From: Aeromicrobium sp. Root344
GTDB lineage: Bacteria; Actinomycetota; Actinomycetes; Propionibacteriales; Nocardioidaceae
DNA: 64,000 nucleotides
Assembly (NCBI RefSeq): GCF_001425755.1
Contig: NZ_LMDH01000001.1
Coordinates: forward strand, 2,001,517-2,065,516
Direction of reading: 5' to 3'
The translations under genes and the position numbers were made by a program. Shown in pieces: positions 16,476 through 23,908 of this stretch (the stretch's first letter is position 1; every line of letters starts with the position of its first letter). A model generated the notes under the pieces. That model was not told the origin of the DNA, made no database searches, and saw nothing but the letters and a program-made list of their open reading frames with translations.

Positions 16476-16807
16476 CCCAGCTGAACTGGGTCCCGTCGAC
16501 CTGCACGCTGCCAACCGTCGATCGCCCGCTGCGGGAAGCGGAGTTCGACGACTTCTTCGCCAGCGACGTCCTCGGGGTTGACGAGCTGCCCGAGGGTGTC
16601 CGTGTCGCACTCCGCACGAACCCAGAGGTCGTGGCGCGTGCCGCCACGCTCGCCGCTCGCGAGGCGAACTGTTGTTCGTTCTTCAGCTTCGACCTGTCGA
16701 TCGCCGACGGGCGTACGACAATGCAGGTGTCCGCAACTCCGGAGCATGCCGAGGTGCTGGCCGCCGTCGCCGTTCGCGCGAGGTCCCGCGTACGACCGTC
16801 AACCTGA
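16472..16807 (+). CDS. small CCSFF-motif protein of the arsenic cluster
   Basis: 111-residue protein without signal peptide or membrane span. It opens with a Cys-containing segment (WVPSTCTLPTVDRPLREAEF) and has a central AAREANCCSFFSFDLSI. The pair of adjacent cysteines followed by SFFSF suggests metal or metalloid binding. I recall similar short proteins beside metal-responsive regulator genes, but I do not know a function. GTG 16472 overlaps the TGA of the flavoprotein gene, so it is translated in step with it. Candidate roles are an arsenite- or mercury-binding chaperone or a redox partner; neither is shown. Confidence 0.7.
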   Translation: MTQLNWVPSTCTLPTVDRPLREAEFDDFFASDVLGVDELPEGVRVALRTNPEVVARAATLAAREANCCSFFSFDLSIADGRTTMQVSATPEHAEVLAAVAVRARSRVRPST

Positions 16808-16808
16808 G

Positions 16809-16881
16809 TGGGCCCCGTGGGACTCGAACCCACAACCCGCGGATTAAAAGTCCGCTGCTCTGCCAATTGAGCTAGAGGCCC
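16809..16881 (-). tRNA. tRNA-Lys (anticodon UUU)
   Basis: 73-base cloverleaf on the minus strand. Acceptor stem GGGCCTC pairs with GGGGCCC, D arm GCTC/GAGC, anticodon stem GCGGA/TCCGC with loop CTTTTAA (anticodon TTT), and T arm GTGGG/CCCAC with loop TTCGAGT. Discriminator base A. The CCA end is not encoded. Confidence 0.97.
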
Positions 16882-16921
16882 GCGCCGTGACGACGCGCGT
16901 ACACAGTCTGCCAGTGGCCCG

Positions 16922-16940
16922 TCCGGTTCGTTGAACCGGA
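16922..16940 (-). terminator. hairpin downstream of the ECF41 operon
   Basis: TCCGGTTC-GTT-GAACCGGA is a perfect 8-base stem with a 3-base loop, 4 bases beyond the stop of the sigma-factor gene. There is no T-run, so it is either a factor-dependent end or an RNA-stabilising hairpin that separates this operon from tRNA-Lys. Confidence 0.45.
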
Positions 16941-16944
16941 AAGG

Positions 16945-17868
16945 TCACGTGCCTGACCGCCGAGCCTGCTTGATCGCCTCGGCCAGTGCCCAGCCGTCGC
17001 CGACGGGCCCGACGTGCCCGAGCTTGTCGGGGTTCACGACCGAGCGGATCGTCTGGATCCGGCCGTCGAGCACCTCCAGCGTCATGGTGCCGACGACCCG
17101 GTCGTCCCGATCGCGCAGGACGAGACCCGGGTCGCCATTGAGCCGGCGGGGCTGGAGGTGGACGTCGATCGCGGCGAGCAACGGGAAGTTGCCGGCCAGC
17201 ACCCGCGCGACGTTGGCCGCGCCGTGCACGATCCTGGCGAACGCCGGAGCCTTGCCGCCACCGTCGCCGACCATCTGCACGTCCGCGGCGAGCAGCTCCT
17301 GCAGCCCGTCGACATCACCGCCGAGCAGGGCGTCGAAGAACCGGGCAGCGAGCTCGTCCCGCTCCTTGCGGTCGGCCTCGAACCGGGCCTGGCCGCCGGC
17401 CATGTGCTTCCGGGCCCTGGCCGCGAGCTGCCGGCACGCCGCCTCGGAACGGCCGACGGCAGCGGCGACCACCGGGAACCCGAACCCGAACACCTCCCTC
17501 AGCACGAACACCGCGCGCTCGAGCGGACTGAGCCGCTCGAGCAGGAGCAGGGCTGCCATCGACACCGAGTCGGCGAGCTCCGCAGCCCTCTCGGGATCCT
17601 CGTACGGGTCGTCGAGCAGCGGCTCTGGCAGCCACTGCCCGACATACGCCTCCCGGCGCACGCGGGCCGAGCGCAGCACGTCGATCGAGATCCGGGTCAC
17701 GACGGCCGACAGGAACGCCTTCGTCGAGGTCGGCTCGGTCGGCGTGGTCTCGTAGCGCAGCCAGGTCTCCTGCACGGCGTCCTCGGCCTCGGCGACGCTC
17801 CCGAGGATCCGGTACGCGATGGAGAACAGCAGACCGCGCAGGTCCTCGAACTCCTCCGTGCGGGTCAT
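16945..17868 (-). CDS. ECF41-type RNA polymerase sigma factor (SigJ-like)
   Basis: 307 residues, longer than a plain ECF sigma factor. Sigma region 2 (LRGLLFSIAYRILGSVAEAE, DAVQETWLR) and region 4 (LSPLERAVFVLREVFGFGFP, with RSEAACRQLAARARKHM) occupy the first 170 residues. A SnoaL-like C-terminal domain (about 185-300, including GDVDGLQELLAADVQMVGDG and the conserved VVNPDKL) follows. This fused domain is the hallmark of ECF41, where it modulates activity in place of an anti-sigma factor. The gene overlaps the epimerase gene by 4 bases and shares its promoter, which carries an ECF41-type site, so autoregulation is expected. The inducing signal is unknown. Confidence 0.9.
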   Translation of the reverse strand: MTRTEEFEDLRGLLFSIAYRILGSVAEAEDAVQETWLRYETTPTEPTSTKAFLSAVVTRISIDVLRSARVRREAYVGQWLPEPLLDDPYEDPERAAELADSVSMAALLLLERLSPLERAVFVLREVFGFGFPVVAAAVGRSEAACRQLAARARKHMAGGQARFEADRKERDELAARFFDALLGGDVDGLQELLAADVQMVGDGGGKAPAFARIVHGAANVARVLAGNFPLLAAIDVHLQPRRLNGDPGLVLRDRDDRVVGTMTLEVLDGRIQTIRSVVNPDKLGHVGPVGDGWALAEAIKQARRSGT

Positions 17869-18779
17869 GCCAGCTCCTTCGCGAACCCTTGCCGCCAGCT
17901 GGGGTAGCGCAGCTCCCAGCCGAGCTCGCGCTTGGCCTTGGCGTTGGAGAAGCCGCGCCCCTCGGTCATCATGCCCACCATCATCTCGCCGACCAGCAGC
18001 CGGGCGAGCCACGCGGGCACGCGGCGCGGAGGCTTGGCACCGGCGCACTGCGCGTAGTACGGCAGCCACTCGTTGAACGGCGCCGGCTCGTCGTCGACGA
18101 TGTTGAACACACCTCGTACGCGCTGCTCCACCGCCAGGACGGTCGCGCTCGCGGCGTCGTCGATGTGGACGAACGACGAGTAGCCCGCACCTCCGCCCAG
18201 GATCGGGACGAGCCGCTTGCGGACGAACTTCAGCTGCTCCTCGTCGGCGCCGTTCCCGTAGAACCCGCCATAGCGCAGCACGGTGCCGCCCGCCGCGAGG
18301 ACGACGTCCTCCAGGTAGTTGACCGCCTTGGTGCCCTCGACCACCTCCAACGGGTCCTCCTCGGACTTGACCCAGCCACCCTCGCGGAGTCCGTTGAAAC
18401 TGGCGTGGCTCTGGGAGACCACGTGGGAGACGCCAGTGGCCTCCGCGGCCGCCAGCAGGTGGTCGATGCCCTCGCTGCGAAGACGGTTGGTGGCCTCGAA
18501 GTAGCGATCGGCCTTTCGCGGGTTGAGCTTGCCGCCGTGGGTCGGCGACAGGCCCGTCATCTGGTTGACGATGGTGTCGGGCTCCGCCGCAGCCACCGCC
18601 TCCCCGACGGACGCCGCGTCGAGCCCGTCCATCACGACTGCCTCGGCGCCCAGCTGGCGCAGCACGTCCAGCTTGCCCGCGTTGGTCGTCGTCGCCGTCA
18701 CGTGATGGCCCTGGGCCACCAGCTGGGGAATCAGGCTCCGGCCGATCACTCCGGTCCCACCTGCCACGAACACTCGCAT
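17865..18779 (-). CDS. NAD-dependent epimerase/dehydratase family protein
   Basis: 304-residue extended short-chain dehydrogenase-like protein. The N-terminal Rossmann motif GGTGVIGRSLIPQL binds NAD(P). YLEDVVLAAGGTVLRYGGFY corresponds to the region after the catalytic Tyr, but the YxxxK motif is not clear (AVNYLEDVV), so it may be an atypical reductase or a nucleotide-binding regulatory relative. The C-terminal part (AKRELGWELRYPSWRQGF) is typical of the NAD-epimerase subfamily. Epimerases are one of the three classes of genes (carboxymuconolactone decarboxylase, oxidoreductase, epimerase) regularly found beside ECF41 sigma factors. GGAAGG precedes ATG 18779. Confidence 0.87.
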   Translation of the reverse strand: MRVFVAGGTGVIGRSLIPQLVAQGHHVTATTTNAGKLDVLRQLGAEAVVMDGLDAASVGEAVAAAEPDTIVNQMTGLSPTHGGKLNPRKADRYFEATNRLRSEGIDHLLAAAEATGVSHVVSQSHASFNGLREGGWVKSEEDPLEVVEGTKAVNYLEDVVLAAGGTVLRYGGFYGNGADEEQLKFVRKRLVPILGGGAGYSSFVHIDDAASATVLAVEQRVRGVFNIVDDEPAPFNEWLPYYAQCAGAKPPRRVPAWLARLLVGEMMVGMMTEGRGFSNAKAKRELGWELRYPSWRQGFAKELA

Positions 18780-18819
18780 GACTGTCACCTTCCAGGTTCG
18801 ACTTCGCTGTCGTACCTGG

Positions 18820-18846
18820 GACGAGACAGCCCGAGCCCTTGTGACA
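18820..18846 (-). promoter_or_regulatory. ECF41-type promoter of the epimerase/sigma operon
   Basis: Read on the minus strand: TGTCACA (18846-18840), exactly 16 bases, then CGTC (18823-18820), about 40 bases before the epimerase start codon. TGTCACA-N16-CGTC is the published target pattern of ECF41 sigma factors, so the operon is probably switched on by its own product. Confidence 0.75.
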
Positions 18847-18989
18847 TACGGGTCGTAAACCCGAAATTGGGTGCGCATCAAGGAGCGACCCGATAGCCTC
18901 GTCAGTAGGGGAGGACGACCCTGACACGGCTTGCCGCGATCAGGCTGACCGTGTGTTGTGCAGATCGAAGCAAGATGGAGCGCCCCCTG

Positions 18990-19142
18990 ATGCCCGAGCC
19001 CTTGGACAGTCGCCTCCGCGACGACCAGGCCCTCGACGAGATCGAGCTGACGAGTCGGCTGATCATCGCGGCCTCATCCAAGGACGGCCACCTCTCCCAG
19101 CGCGAGGTCGACGAGATACTCGGGATCGCGAAAGCGGGCTGA
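18990..19142 (+). CDS. small acidic hypothetical protein (50 aa)
   Basis: 50-residue cytoplasmic protein with the sequence pattern MPEPLDSRLRDDQALDEIEL ... HLSQREVDEILGI. Similar short proteins occur widely in actinobacteria, without known function, often as single genes. The last half looks like one helical hairpin. ATG 18990 is chosen over 18951 and 18975 because GGAG stands 8 bases upstream and the conserved-looking part begins there. It is transcribed towards the DUF47 gene, which has its own candidate promoter. Confidence 0.65.
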   Translation: MPEPLDSRLRDDQALDEIELTSRLIIAASSKDGHLSQREVDEILGIAKAG

Positions 19143-19162
19143 CCGCCTGAGTGGCACCGCGA

Positions 19163-19193
19163 TTGACACTCTGGAGCGCCCTGCCTCTAGCAT
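19163..19193 (+). promoter_or_regulatory. candidate promoter of DUF47-pit
   Basis: TTGACA (19163-19168), a 19-base spacer (slightly long) and TAGCAT (19188-19193), about 35 bases before the GTG start. No PHO box is evident in this gap, in contrast to pstS and ppk. Confidence 0.35.
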
Positions 19194-19228
19194 GGGCGTG
19201 GCCTACCCAGCATTGACAGGAGCTAGTC

Positions 19229-19846
19229 GTGCGTTTTCGCATTCGACCGGTTGAGACGACGTTCTACGAACTCTTCACCGAAATGGCGGACCACCTCGTA
19301 CTCGGCGCCGATCTGCTGGCGCAGATGCTGGACACCGGCACCGACAAGAAGTCGATCGGTGAGCAGATGCGCGAGGCCGAGCACCAGGCCGACGAGACGA
19401 CGCACAAGATCGTCAAGCGCGCCAACTCGACGTTCATCACGCCGTTCGACCGCGAGGACATCTATCGGCTCGCGAGCAGCCTCGACGACGTCATGGACTT
19501 CATGGAGGAGACCGTCGACCTGGTCGGGCTCTACGAGCTCGGCGACCTGCCGGCCGACTTCGCGCCCCAGGTCGAGGTGCTGCAGCGGGCCACCCAGCTG
19601 ACCGCCGAGGCGATGCCTCGGCTCCGCACCATGAAGGACCTCGACGAGTACTGGATCGAGATCAACCGCCTGGAGAACCAGGGCGACCGTTCCTACCGCC
19701 GCATCGTGGCCAACCTGTTCAGCGGCAACTACAAGTCGCTCGAGGTGCTCAAGCTCAAGGACGTCGTCGACTCCCTGGAACACGCCATCGATGCGCTCGA
19801 GTCCGTCGCGAACACGGTGGAGCAGATCGCCGTCAAGGAGTCCTGA
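19229..19846 (+). CDS. DUF47 (PhoU-like) phosphate transport regulator
   Basis: 205-residue all-helical protein of the DUF47 family, structurally related to PhoU. It has two three-helix bundles with acidic patches. Segments such as QMREAEHQADETTHKIVKRA, FDREDIYRLASSLDDVMDFM and LKLKDVVDSLEHAIDALE are characteristic of the family. It is encoded 3 bases before the Pit permease, the standard pairing, and is thought to regulate that low-affinity permease. GTG 19229 has AGGAG upstream. It is not the PhoU that serves PstSCAB; no such gene is visible next to the pst operon here. Confidence 0.92.
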   Translation: MRFRIRPVETTFYELFTEMADHLVLGADLLAQMLDTGTDKKSIGEQMREAEHQADETTHKIVKRANSTFITPFDREDIYRLASSLDDVMDFMEETVDLVGLYELGDLPADFAPQVEVLQRATQLTAEAMPRLRTMKDLDEYWIEINRLENQGDRSYRRIVANLFSGNYKSLEVLKLKDVVDSLEHAIDALESVANTVEQIAVKES

Positions 19847-19849
19847 GTC

Positions 19850-20863
19850 GTGGACCTCACCCTGGCGCTGGTGATCGCCACCGTCGCCATCGCCCTGTTC
19901 TTCGACTACACCAACGGCTTCCACGACGCCGCGAACGCGATCGCCACCTCGGTGTCGACGCGTGCGCTGACGCCCCGTCTCGCCCTGACCATGGCCGCGA
20001 TCCTCAACTTCGTCGGCGCGCTCCTCGGTGTCGGCGTCGCCAAGACGATCAAGGACATCCTCACGGGGTTTGACGACATGACGGCAAACCACGCCCTGAC
20101 CGTGGTGCTCAGTGCCCTGGTCGGTGCGATCGTGTGGAACCTCATCACGTGGTACTTCGGCATCCCGTCCTCCTCCTCGCACGCGTTGATCGGCGGCCTG
20201 ATCGGCGTCGGCCTCGCAGCCGGTGTCTCCGTCGACTGGGACAAGGTCGTCGAGAAGGTCGCCATCCCGATGGTCGTCAGCCCGGCGATCGGTTTCGGCG
20301 GCGCGTTCCTCGTGATGCTGACGATCATGTGGCTCTTCCGCCGGGCCAACCCGCACACGCTCAACCGCGGGTTCCGCCTCGCGCAGACCGTCTCGGCCGC
20401 GGCGCTGTCCCTGGGCCACGGGCTGCAGGACGCGCAGAAGACCATGGGCGTGATCGTCCTCGCACTGATCGCCGGCGGTGAGCACAGCGGCGACGACATC
20501 CCGCTGTGGGTCATCATCGCGGCGGCCAGCGCGATCTCGCTCGGCACGATGTCCGGCGGCATGCGCATCATGCGCACGATGGGCCGCCGCATCATCGCGC
20601 TCGACCCGCCGCGCGGGTTCGCCGCCGAGTCGACCGCCGCACTCGTCCTCTACGGCATGGCGATCGGTGCGCACGCCCCGGTCTCCACGACGCACACCAT
20701 GACGTCGGCCGTGATGGGTGCCGGAGCGACCAAGCGGTTCAGCGCCGTACGGTGGGGCGTGGCTCGCGGGATCATCACCGCGTGGATCATCACGATCCCC
20801 GCTGCCGCGGCGGTCGGCGCCGTCACGTACGTGATCCTGCACCTGATCATCCCCGGCAACTGA
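19850..20863 (+). CDS. pitA: inorganic phosphate permease, Pit family
   Basis: 337-residue multi-spanning permease (about nine or ten hydrophobic segments). FFDYTNGFHDAANAIATSVS at the N-terminus and the repeated GIPSSSSHALIGGLIGVGLA / GAHAPVSTTHTMTSAVMGAG segments in the second half are the two inverted PD001131-type repeats of Pit proteins. It moves metal-phosphate with protons at high external phosphate, complementing the high-affinity Pst system on the other side of the 20884-20997 inverted repeat. Starts at GTG 19850 directly after the DUF47 stop. Confidence 0.93.
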   Translation: MDLTLALVIATVAIALFFDYTNGFHDAANAIATSVSTRALTPRLALTMAAILNFVGALLGVGVAKTIKDILTGFDDMTANHALTVVLSALVGAIVWNLITWYFGIPSSSSHALIGGLIGVGLAAGVSVDWDKVVEKVAIPMVVSPAIGFGGAFLVMLTIMWLFRRANPHTLNRGFRLAQTVSAAALSLGHGLQDAQKTMGVIVLALIAGGEHSGDDIPLWVIIAAASAISLGTMSGGMRIMRTMGRRIIALDPPRGFAAESTAALVLYGMAIGAHAPVSTTHTMTSAVMGAGATKRFSAVRWGVARGIITAWIITIPAAAAVGAVTYVILHLIIPGN

Positions 20864-20883
20864 CCGAGGCCTCCCTCTGGGTG

Positions 20884-20997
20884 GCGGTTTACCAAGAGGT
20901 CACGGCAAACAGCCACCCCGCAGGGCGCGTGCGCCTTGAGGAGTGGCTGTTTCCCTTGAGGTCGGGCGCAGCTTGCCCTGACCTCTTGGTAAACCGC
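20884..20997. repeat. nested inverted repeat between pit and pstB
   Basis: The outer arms are a perfect 19-base match: GCGGTTTACCAAGAGGTCA (20884-20902) and its complement at 20979-20997. Inside lie a perfect 10-base pair of arms (AAACAGCCAC 20907-20916 and GTGGCTGTTT 20943-20952) and a small central GGCGC-GT-GCGCC hairpin (20924-20935). A further imperfect pairing (GAGGTCGGGC near 20958 with GCCCTGACCTC) gives an alternative fold. The element fills the gap between two convergent genes, so it can end transcription from both sides. Its size and layered structure also resemble a REP- or MITE-like unit. Confidence 0.8.
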
Positions 20998-21007
20998 GCA
21001 GCAGCGG

Positions 21008-21787
21008 TTATCCGAAGCGCCCCTGGATGTAGGCCTCCGTGGCCGGGTCGGTGGGGTTGGAGAAGATCGCCTCGGTACGCCCGTGCTCGATCAGCCGGCC
21101 GGGCTTGCCGACGCCTGAGAGGTTGAAGAACGCCGTCTCGTCGGACACCCGCGCCGCCTGCTGCATGTTGTGGGTGACGATCACGATCGTGTACTGCGAC
21201 TTGAGCTCGTGGATCAGGTCCTCGATGACACTCGTCGAGATCGGGTCGAGGGCCGAGCACGGCTCGTCCATCAGCAGGATCTCCGGCTCGACCGAGATCG
21301 CACGGGCGATGCAGAGGCGCTGCTGCTGGCCACCCGACAGGCCCGACCCAGGACGGTCGAGGCGCTCCTTGACCTCGGCCCACAGGCCGGCGCTGCGCAG
21401 CGACCGCTCGACGATGTCGTCGGCCTCGGTCTTCTTCATGCGCTTGCTGTTGAGCTTCTGCCCGGCCAGCACGTTGTCGTAGATCGACATCGTGGGGAAC
21501 GGGTTGGGCCGCTGGAAGACCATGCCGATCATGCGGCGTACGTTCACCGGGTCCATGTCGGCGCCGTAGAGGTCCTGGCCGTCGATCAGCACCTTGCCCT
21601 CGACGCGGGCGCCGCGGATGACCTCGTGCATACGGTTGAGCGACCGGAGGAAGGTCGACTTGCCGCAGCCCGAAGGGCCGATGAACGCCGTGACGGACTT
21701 CGCGGCGATCGGGATGGTGACGTCCTCCACGGCGAGGAAGTCGCCGTAGAAGATGTTCAGGTCAGAGACATCGATGCTCTTGGCCAT
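21008..21787 (-). CDS. pstB: phosphate ABC transporter ATP-binding protein PstB
   Basis: 259-residue ATPase that energises high-affinity phosphate uptake. Walker [10 protein letters not shown] is at 37-45, and the phosphate-specific Q-loop region is [15 protein letters not shown]. The signature [14 protein letters not shown] is followed by Walker [14 protein letters not shown], the H-loop is in [13 protein letters not shown], and [20 protein letters not shown] is a PstB-typical end. It is the last gene of pstS-pstC-pstA-pstB, 19 bases after pstA. The operon is controlled by the PHO box before pstS, and the intercistronic hairpin at 23868-23889 may lower expression of pstCAB relative to pstS. 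Confidence 0.97.
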   Translation of the reverse strand: MAKSIDVSDLNIFYGDFLAVEDVTIPIAAKSVTAFIGPSGCGKSTFLRSLNRMHEVIRGARVEGKVLIDGQDLYGADMDPVNVRRMIGMVFQRPNPFPTMSIYDNVLAGQKLNSKRMKKTEADDIVERSLRSAGLWAEVKERLDRPGSGLSGGQQQRLCIARAISVEPEILLMDEPCSALDPISTSVIEDLIHELKSQYTIVIVTHNMQQAARVSDETAFFNLSGVGKPGRLIEHGRTEAIFSNPTDPATEAYIQGRFG

Positions 21788-21806
21788 GACAGAGTCCTTT
21801 CTGAAC

Positions 21807-22871
21807 TCAGCGCTCGCCCTTGGGCGAGAAGAAGTAGGAGACGAGGCGGGCGATGAGGTTGAGCAGCATCACGATGACGAGCAGCACGAGGGCCGCGCCC
21901 CAGGCGCGGTCGATGCTGAACTCCGGCGGGATCCCGGGGTTGCGCTGCGACGCGAAGGCGAACACCGGCAGCGATGCCATGCGGCCGTCGAACAGGTTGA
22001 AGTTCACCGAGTCGGTCGTGCCGACGATGATCAGCAGGGGAGCGGTCTCGCCGATCACCCTGGCGATCGACAACGTGATGCCGGTGACGATGCCGGCGAG
22101 CGATGTCGGCAGGACGACCTTCGCGACGGTGCGCCACTTCGGCACGCCCAGTGCGTACGACGCCTCCCGCAGCTCGTTCGGCACGAGCTTGAGCATCTCC
22201 TCGGTCGAACGGACGAGGATCGGGATCATCAGCACCGACAGCGCGACGGAGCCGCCGACGCCCATGCGTACGCCCTCGCCGAAGAACAGCACGAACAGCG
22301 CGTAGGCGAACAGGCCCGCGACGATCGACGGGATGCCGGTCATGACATCGACCAGGAACCGGATCCAGCGCGAGAGCCGGTTGCCCTCGGCGTACTCGAC
22401 GAGGTAGATCGCGGCGAAGATGCCGATCGGGATCGAGATGACCGCGGCGGCGCCGGTGATCAGCAGCGTCCCGACGAGCGCGTGGTAGATGCCACCACCC
22501 TCGCCGACGATGTTGCGCATCGAGTACGTGAAGAAGTCGGTCGACAGGACCTTGCTGCCCTTGCTGATGACGGTCCACAGGATGCTGAACAGGGGGAACA
22601 TCGCGAGCACGAACGCGGACGAGACCAGGGTCGTGACGAGTCGGTCGGTCGCCTTGCGGCGGCCCTCGACGGCGACGGACCACAGCGGCAGGCCCATGCA
22701 GATGACCCAGGCGATCAGCGCGGCCTGCAGGAGGTTGGCTCCCGCGGCGTACGAGACCGCGGCGCCGGCGACGCCCGCGGCGAGCACCGCCTGGGGTCCC
22801 CAGCTCGGCAGCCGGGCGCCGTAGAGCTCGCGCGAGACGTCGACTGGCGGAGGAGTGAGGGTGGTCGTCAT
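21807..22871 (-). CDS. pstA: phosphate ABC transporter permease PstA
   Basis: 354-residue permease. An N-terminal extension with extra hydrophobic segments (about residues 25-65) precedes the usual MetI-like core of six spans, and [20 protein letters not shown] is the standard entry segment. The coupling loop [20 protein letters not shown] and ALGVPKWRT contains the EAA motif contacted by PstB. It overlaps the stop of pstC by one base (TGATG). The N-terminal extension is longer than in enterobacterial PstA but common in actinobacteria. Confidence 0.95.
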   Translation of the reverse strand: MTTTLTPPPVDVSRELYGARLPSWGPQAVLAAGVAGAAVSYAAGANLLQAALIAWVICMGLPLWSVAVEGRRKATDRLVTTLVSSAFVLAMFPLFSILWTVISKGSKVLSTDFFTYSMRNIVGEGGGIYHALVGTLLITGAAAVISIPIGIFAAIYLVEYAEGNRLSRWIRFLVDVMTGIPSIVAGLFAYALFVLFFGEGVRMGVGGSVALSVLMIPILVRSTEEMLKLVPNELREASYALGVPKWRTVAKVVLPTSLAGIVTGITLSIARVIGETAPLLIIVGTTDSVNFNLFDGRMASLPVFAFASQRNPGIPPEFSIDRAWGAALVLLVIVMLLNLIARLVSYFFSPKGER

Positions 22872-23815
22872 CAGTTGGCTCCGGAGAATTCCTTGCGGCG
22901 GTCCACGATGGACCGGGCGGCGAAGTTGACGAGGAACGTGATCACGAACAGCACCAGGCCGCTGGCGATCAGGGCGTTGACGCTCTTGCCCGTCGCCTCG
23001 GCAAAGCCCAGGGCGATGTTCGCGGCGATCGTGCTGGGGTTGTCGCTGCCGATGAGGTTGGCCGTCACGGTGCCGACTCCGACCGACAGCACCATCGCGA
23101 CGGCGAGGGTCTCGCCGAGCGCCCGGCCCAGCCCCAGCATCGCGGCTGACACGATGCCCGAGCGGGCGTACGGGAAGATCGCGAGCCGCGCCATCTCCCA
23201 GCGCGTGGCGCCCAGGGCCAGGGCGGCTTCTTCGTGGAGGCGCGGGGTCTGCAGGAAGATCTCGCGGCAGATCGCGGTCATGATCGGCAGGATCATGACC
23301 GCCAGCACGATGCTCGCGGTCAAGATGGTGCGGCCGGTCGCCGACGCCGGGCCGAAGAACGGCAGGAAGCCGAGGTGCTCATCGAGCCAGGCGTAGAACG
23401 GGACCATGTGCGGCGCCAGGAACCCGATGCCCCACAGGCCGTAGACGACGCTCGGCACCGCGGCCAGCAGGTCGATCAGGTAGCCGAGGCTCTGGCCGAG
23501 CTTGCGCGGTGCGTAGTGCGAGATGAACAGGGCCACCCCGATGGCCACCGGCACCGCGATCACCATCGCGATGGTCGCGGCGATCAGCGTGCCGTAGACC
23601 AGCGGCCAGACGTACGGCAGGAAGCTCTTGCCGCTCTTGACCTCATCCGGGTGGGCGGTGATGCCCGGGATGCCCTGCACGGTCAGGAAGATCGCGACAC
23701 CCGCGAGTATCACGAGGATGAGCACTCCCGCGCTCAGCGAGAGCCCGGAGAAGATGCGGTCGCCGGGGCGGCGGACCGAAGCCCTGCCGGGTGCGGGAGC
23801 CTGCGTGCTGGTCAC
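22871..23815 (-). CDS. pstC: phosphate ABC transporter permease PstC
   Basis: 314-residue permease with six spans. FLPYVWPLVYGTLIAATIAM and the coupling segment LQTPRLHEEAALALGATRWE (EAA motif) identify the MetI-like PstC family, and the IAANIALGFAEATG segment near the end is PstC-typical. GTG 23815 is used, with GAAAGG upstream. Forms the membrane channel together with PstA. Confidence 0.95.
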   Translation of the reverse strand: MTSTQAPAPGRASVRRPGDRIFSGLSLSAGVLILVILAGVAIFLTVQGIPGITAHPDEVKSGKSFLPYVWPLVYGTLIAATIAMVIAVPVAIGVALFISHYAPRKLGQSLGYLIDLLAAVPSVVYGLWGIGFLAPHMVPFYAWLDEHLGFLPFFGPASATGRTILTASIVLAVMILPIMTAICREIFLQTPRLHEEAALALGATRWEMARLAIFPYARSGIVSAAMLGLGRALGETLAVAMVLSVGVGTVTANLIGSDNPSTIAANIALGFAEATGKSVNALIASGLVLFVITFLVNFAARSIVDRRKEFSGAN

Positions 23816-23867
23816 AGGTGGTGCCTTTCAGGAATGAGGGGGACCGGAACCCGGCCCATGAGCCTGA

Positions 23868-23889
23868 CGGAAGGACGTGCGCCCTTCCG
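23868..23889 (-). promoter_or_regulatory. intercistronic hairpin between pstS and pstC
   Basis: CGGAAGG-N8-CCTTCCG, a perfect 7-base stem in the 93-base gap after pstS. With no T-run it is more likely an mRNA-stabilising or attenuating hairpin. It would leave more pstS than pstCAB message, as is needed for a binding protein. Confidence 0.45.
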
Positions 23890-23908
23890 ACAAGCTCAAG
23901 GGTCGGGG

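Noticed and set aside
19223..20842. Minus-strand 539-codon frame opposite DUF47 and pit
   Set aside because: His/Asp/Arg-rich shadow translation with no recognisable domain.
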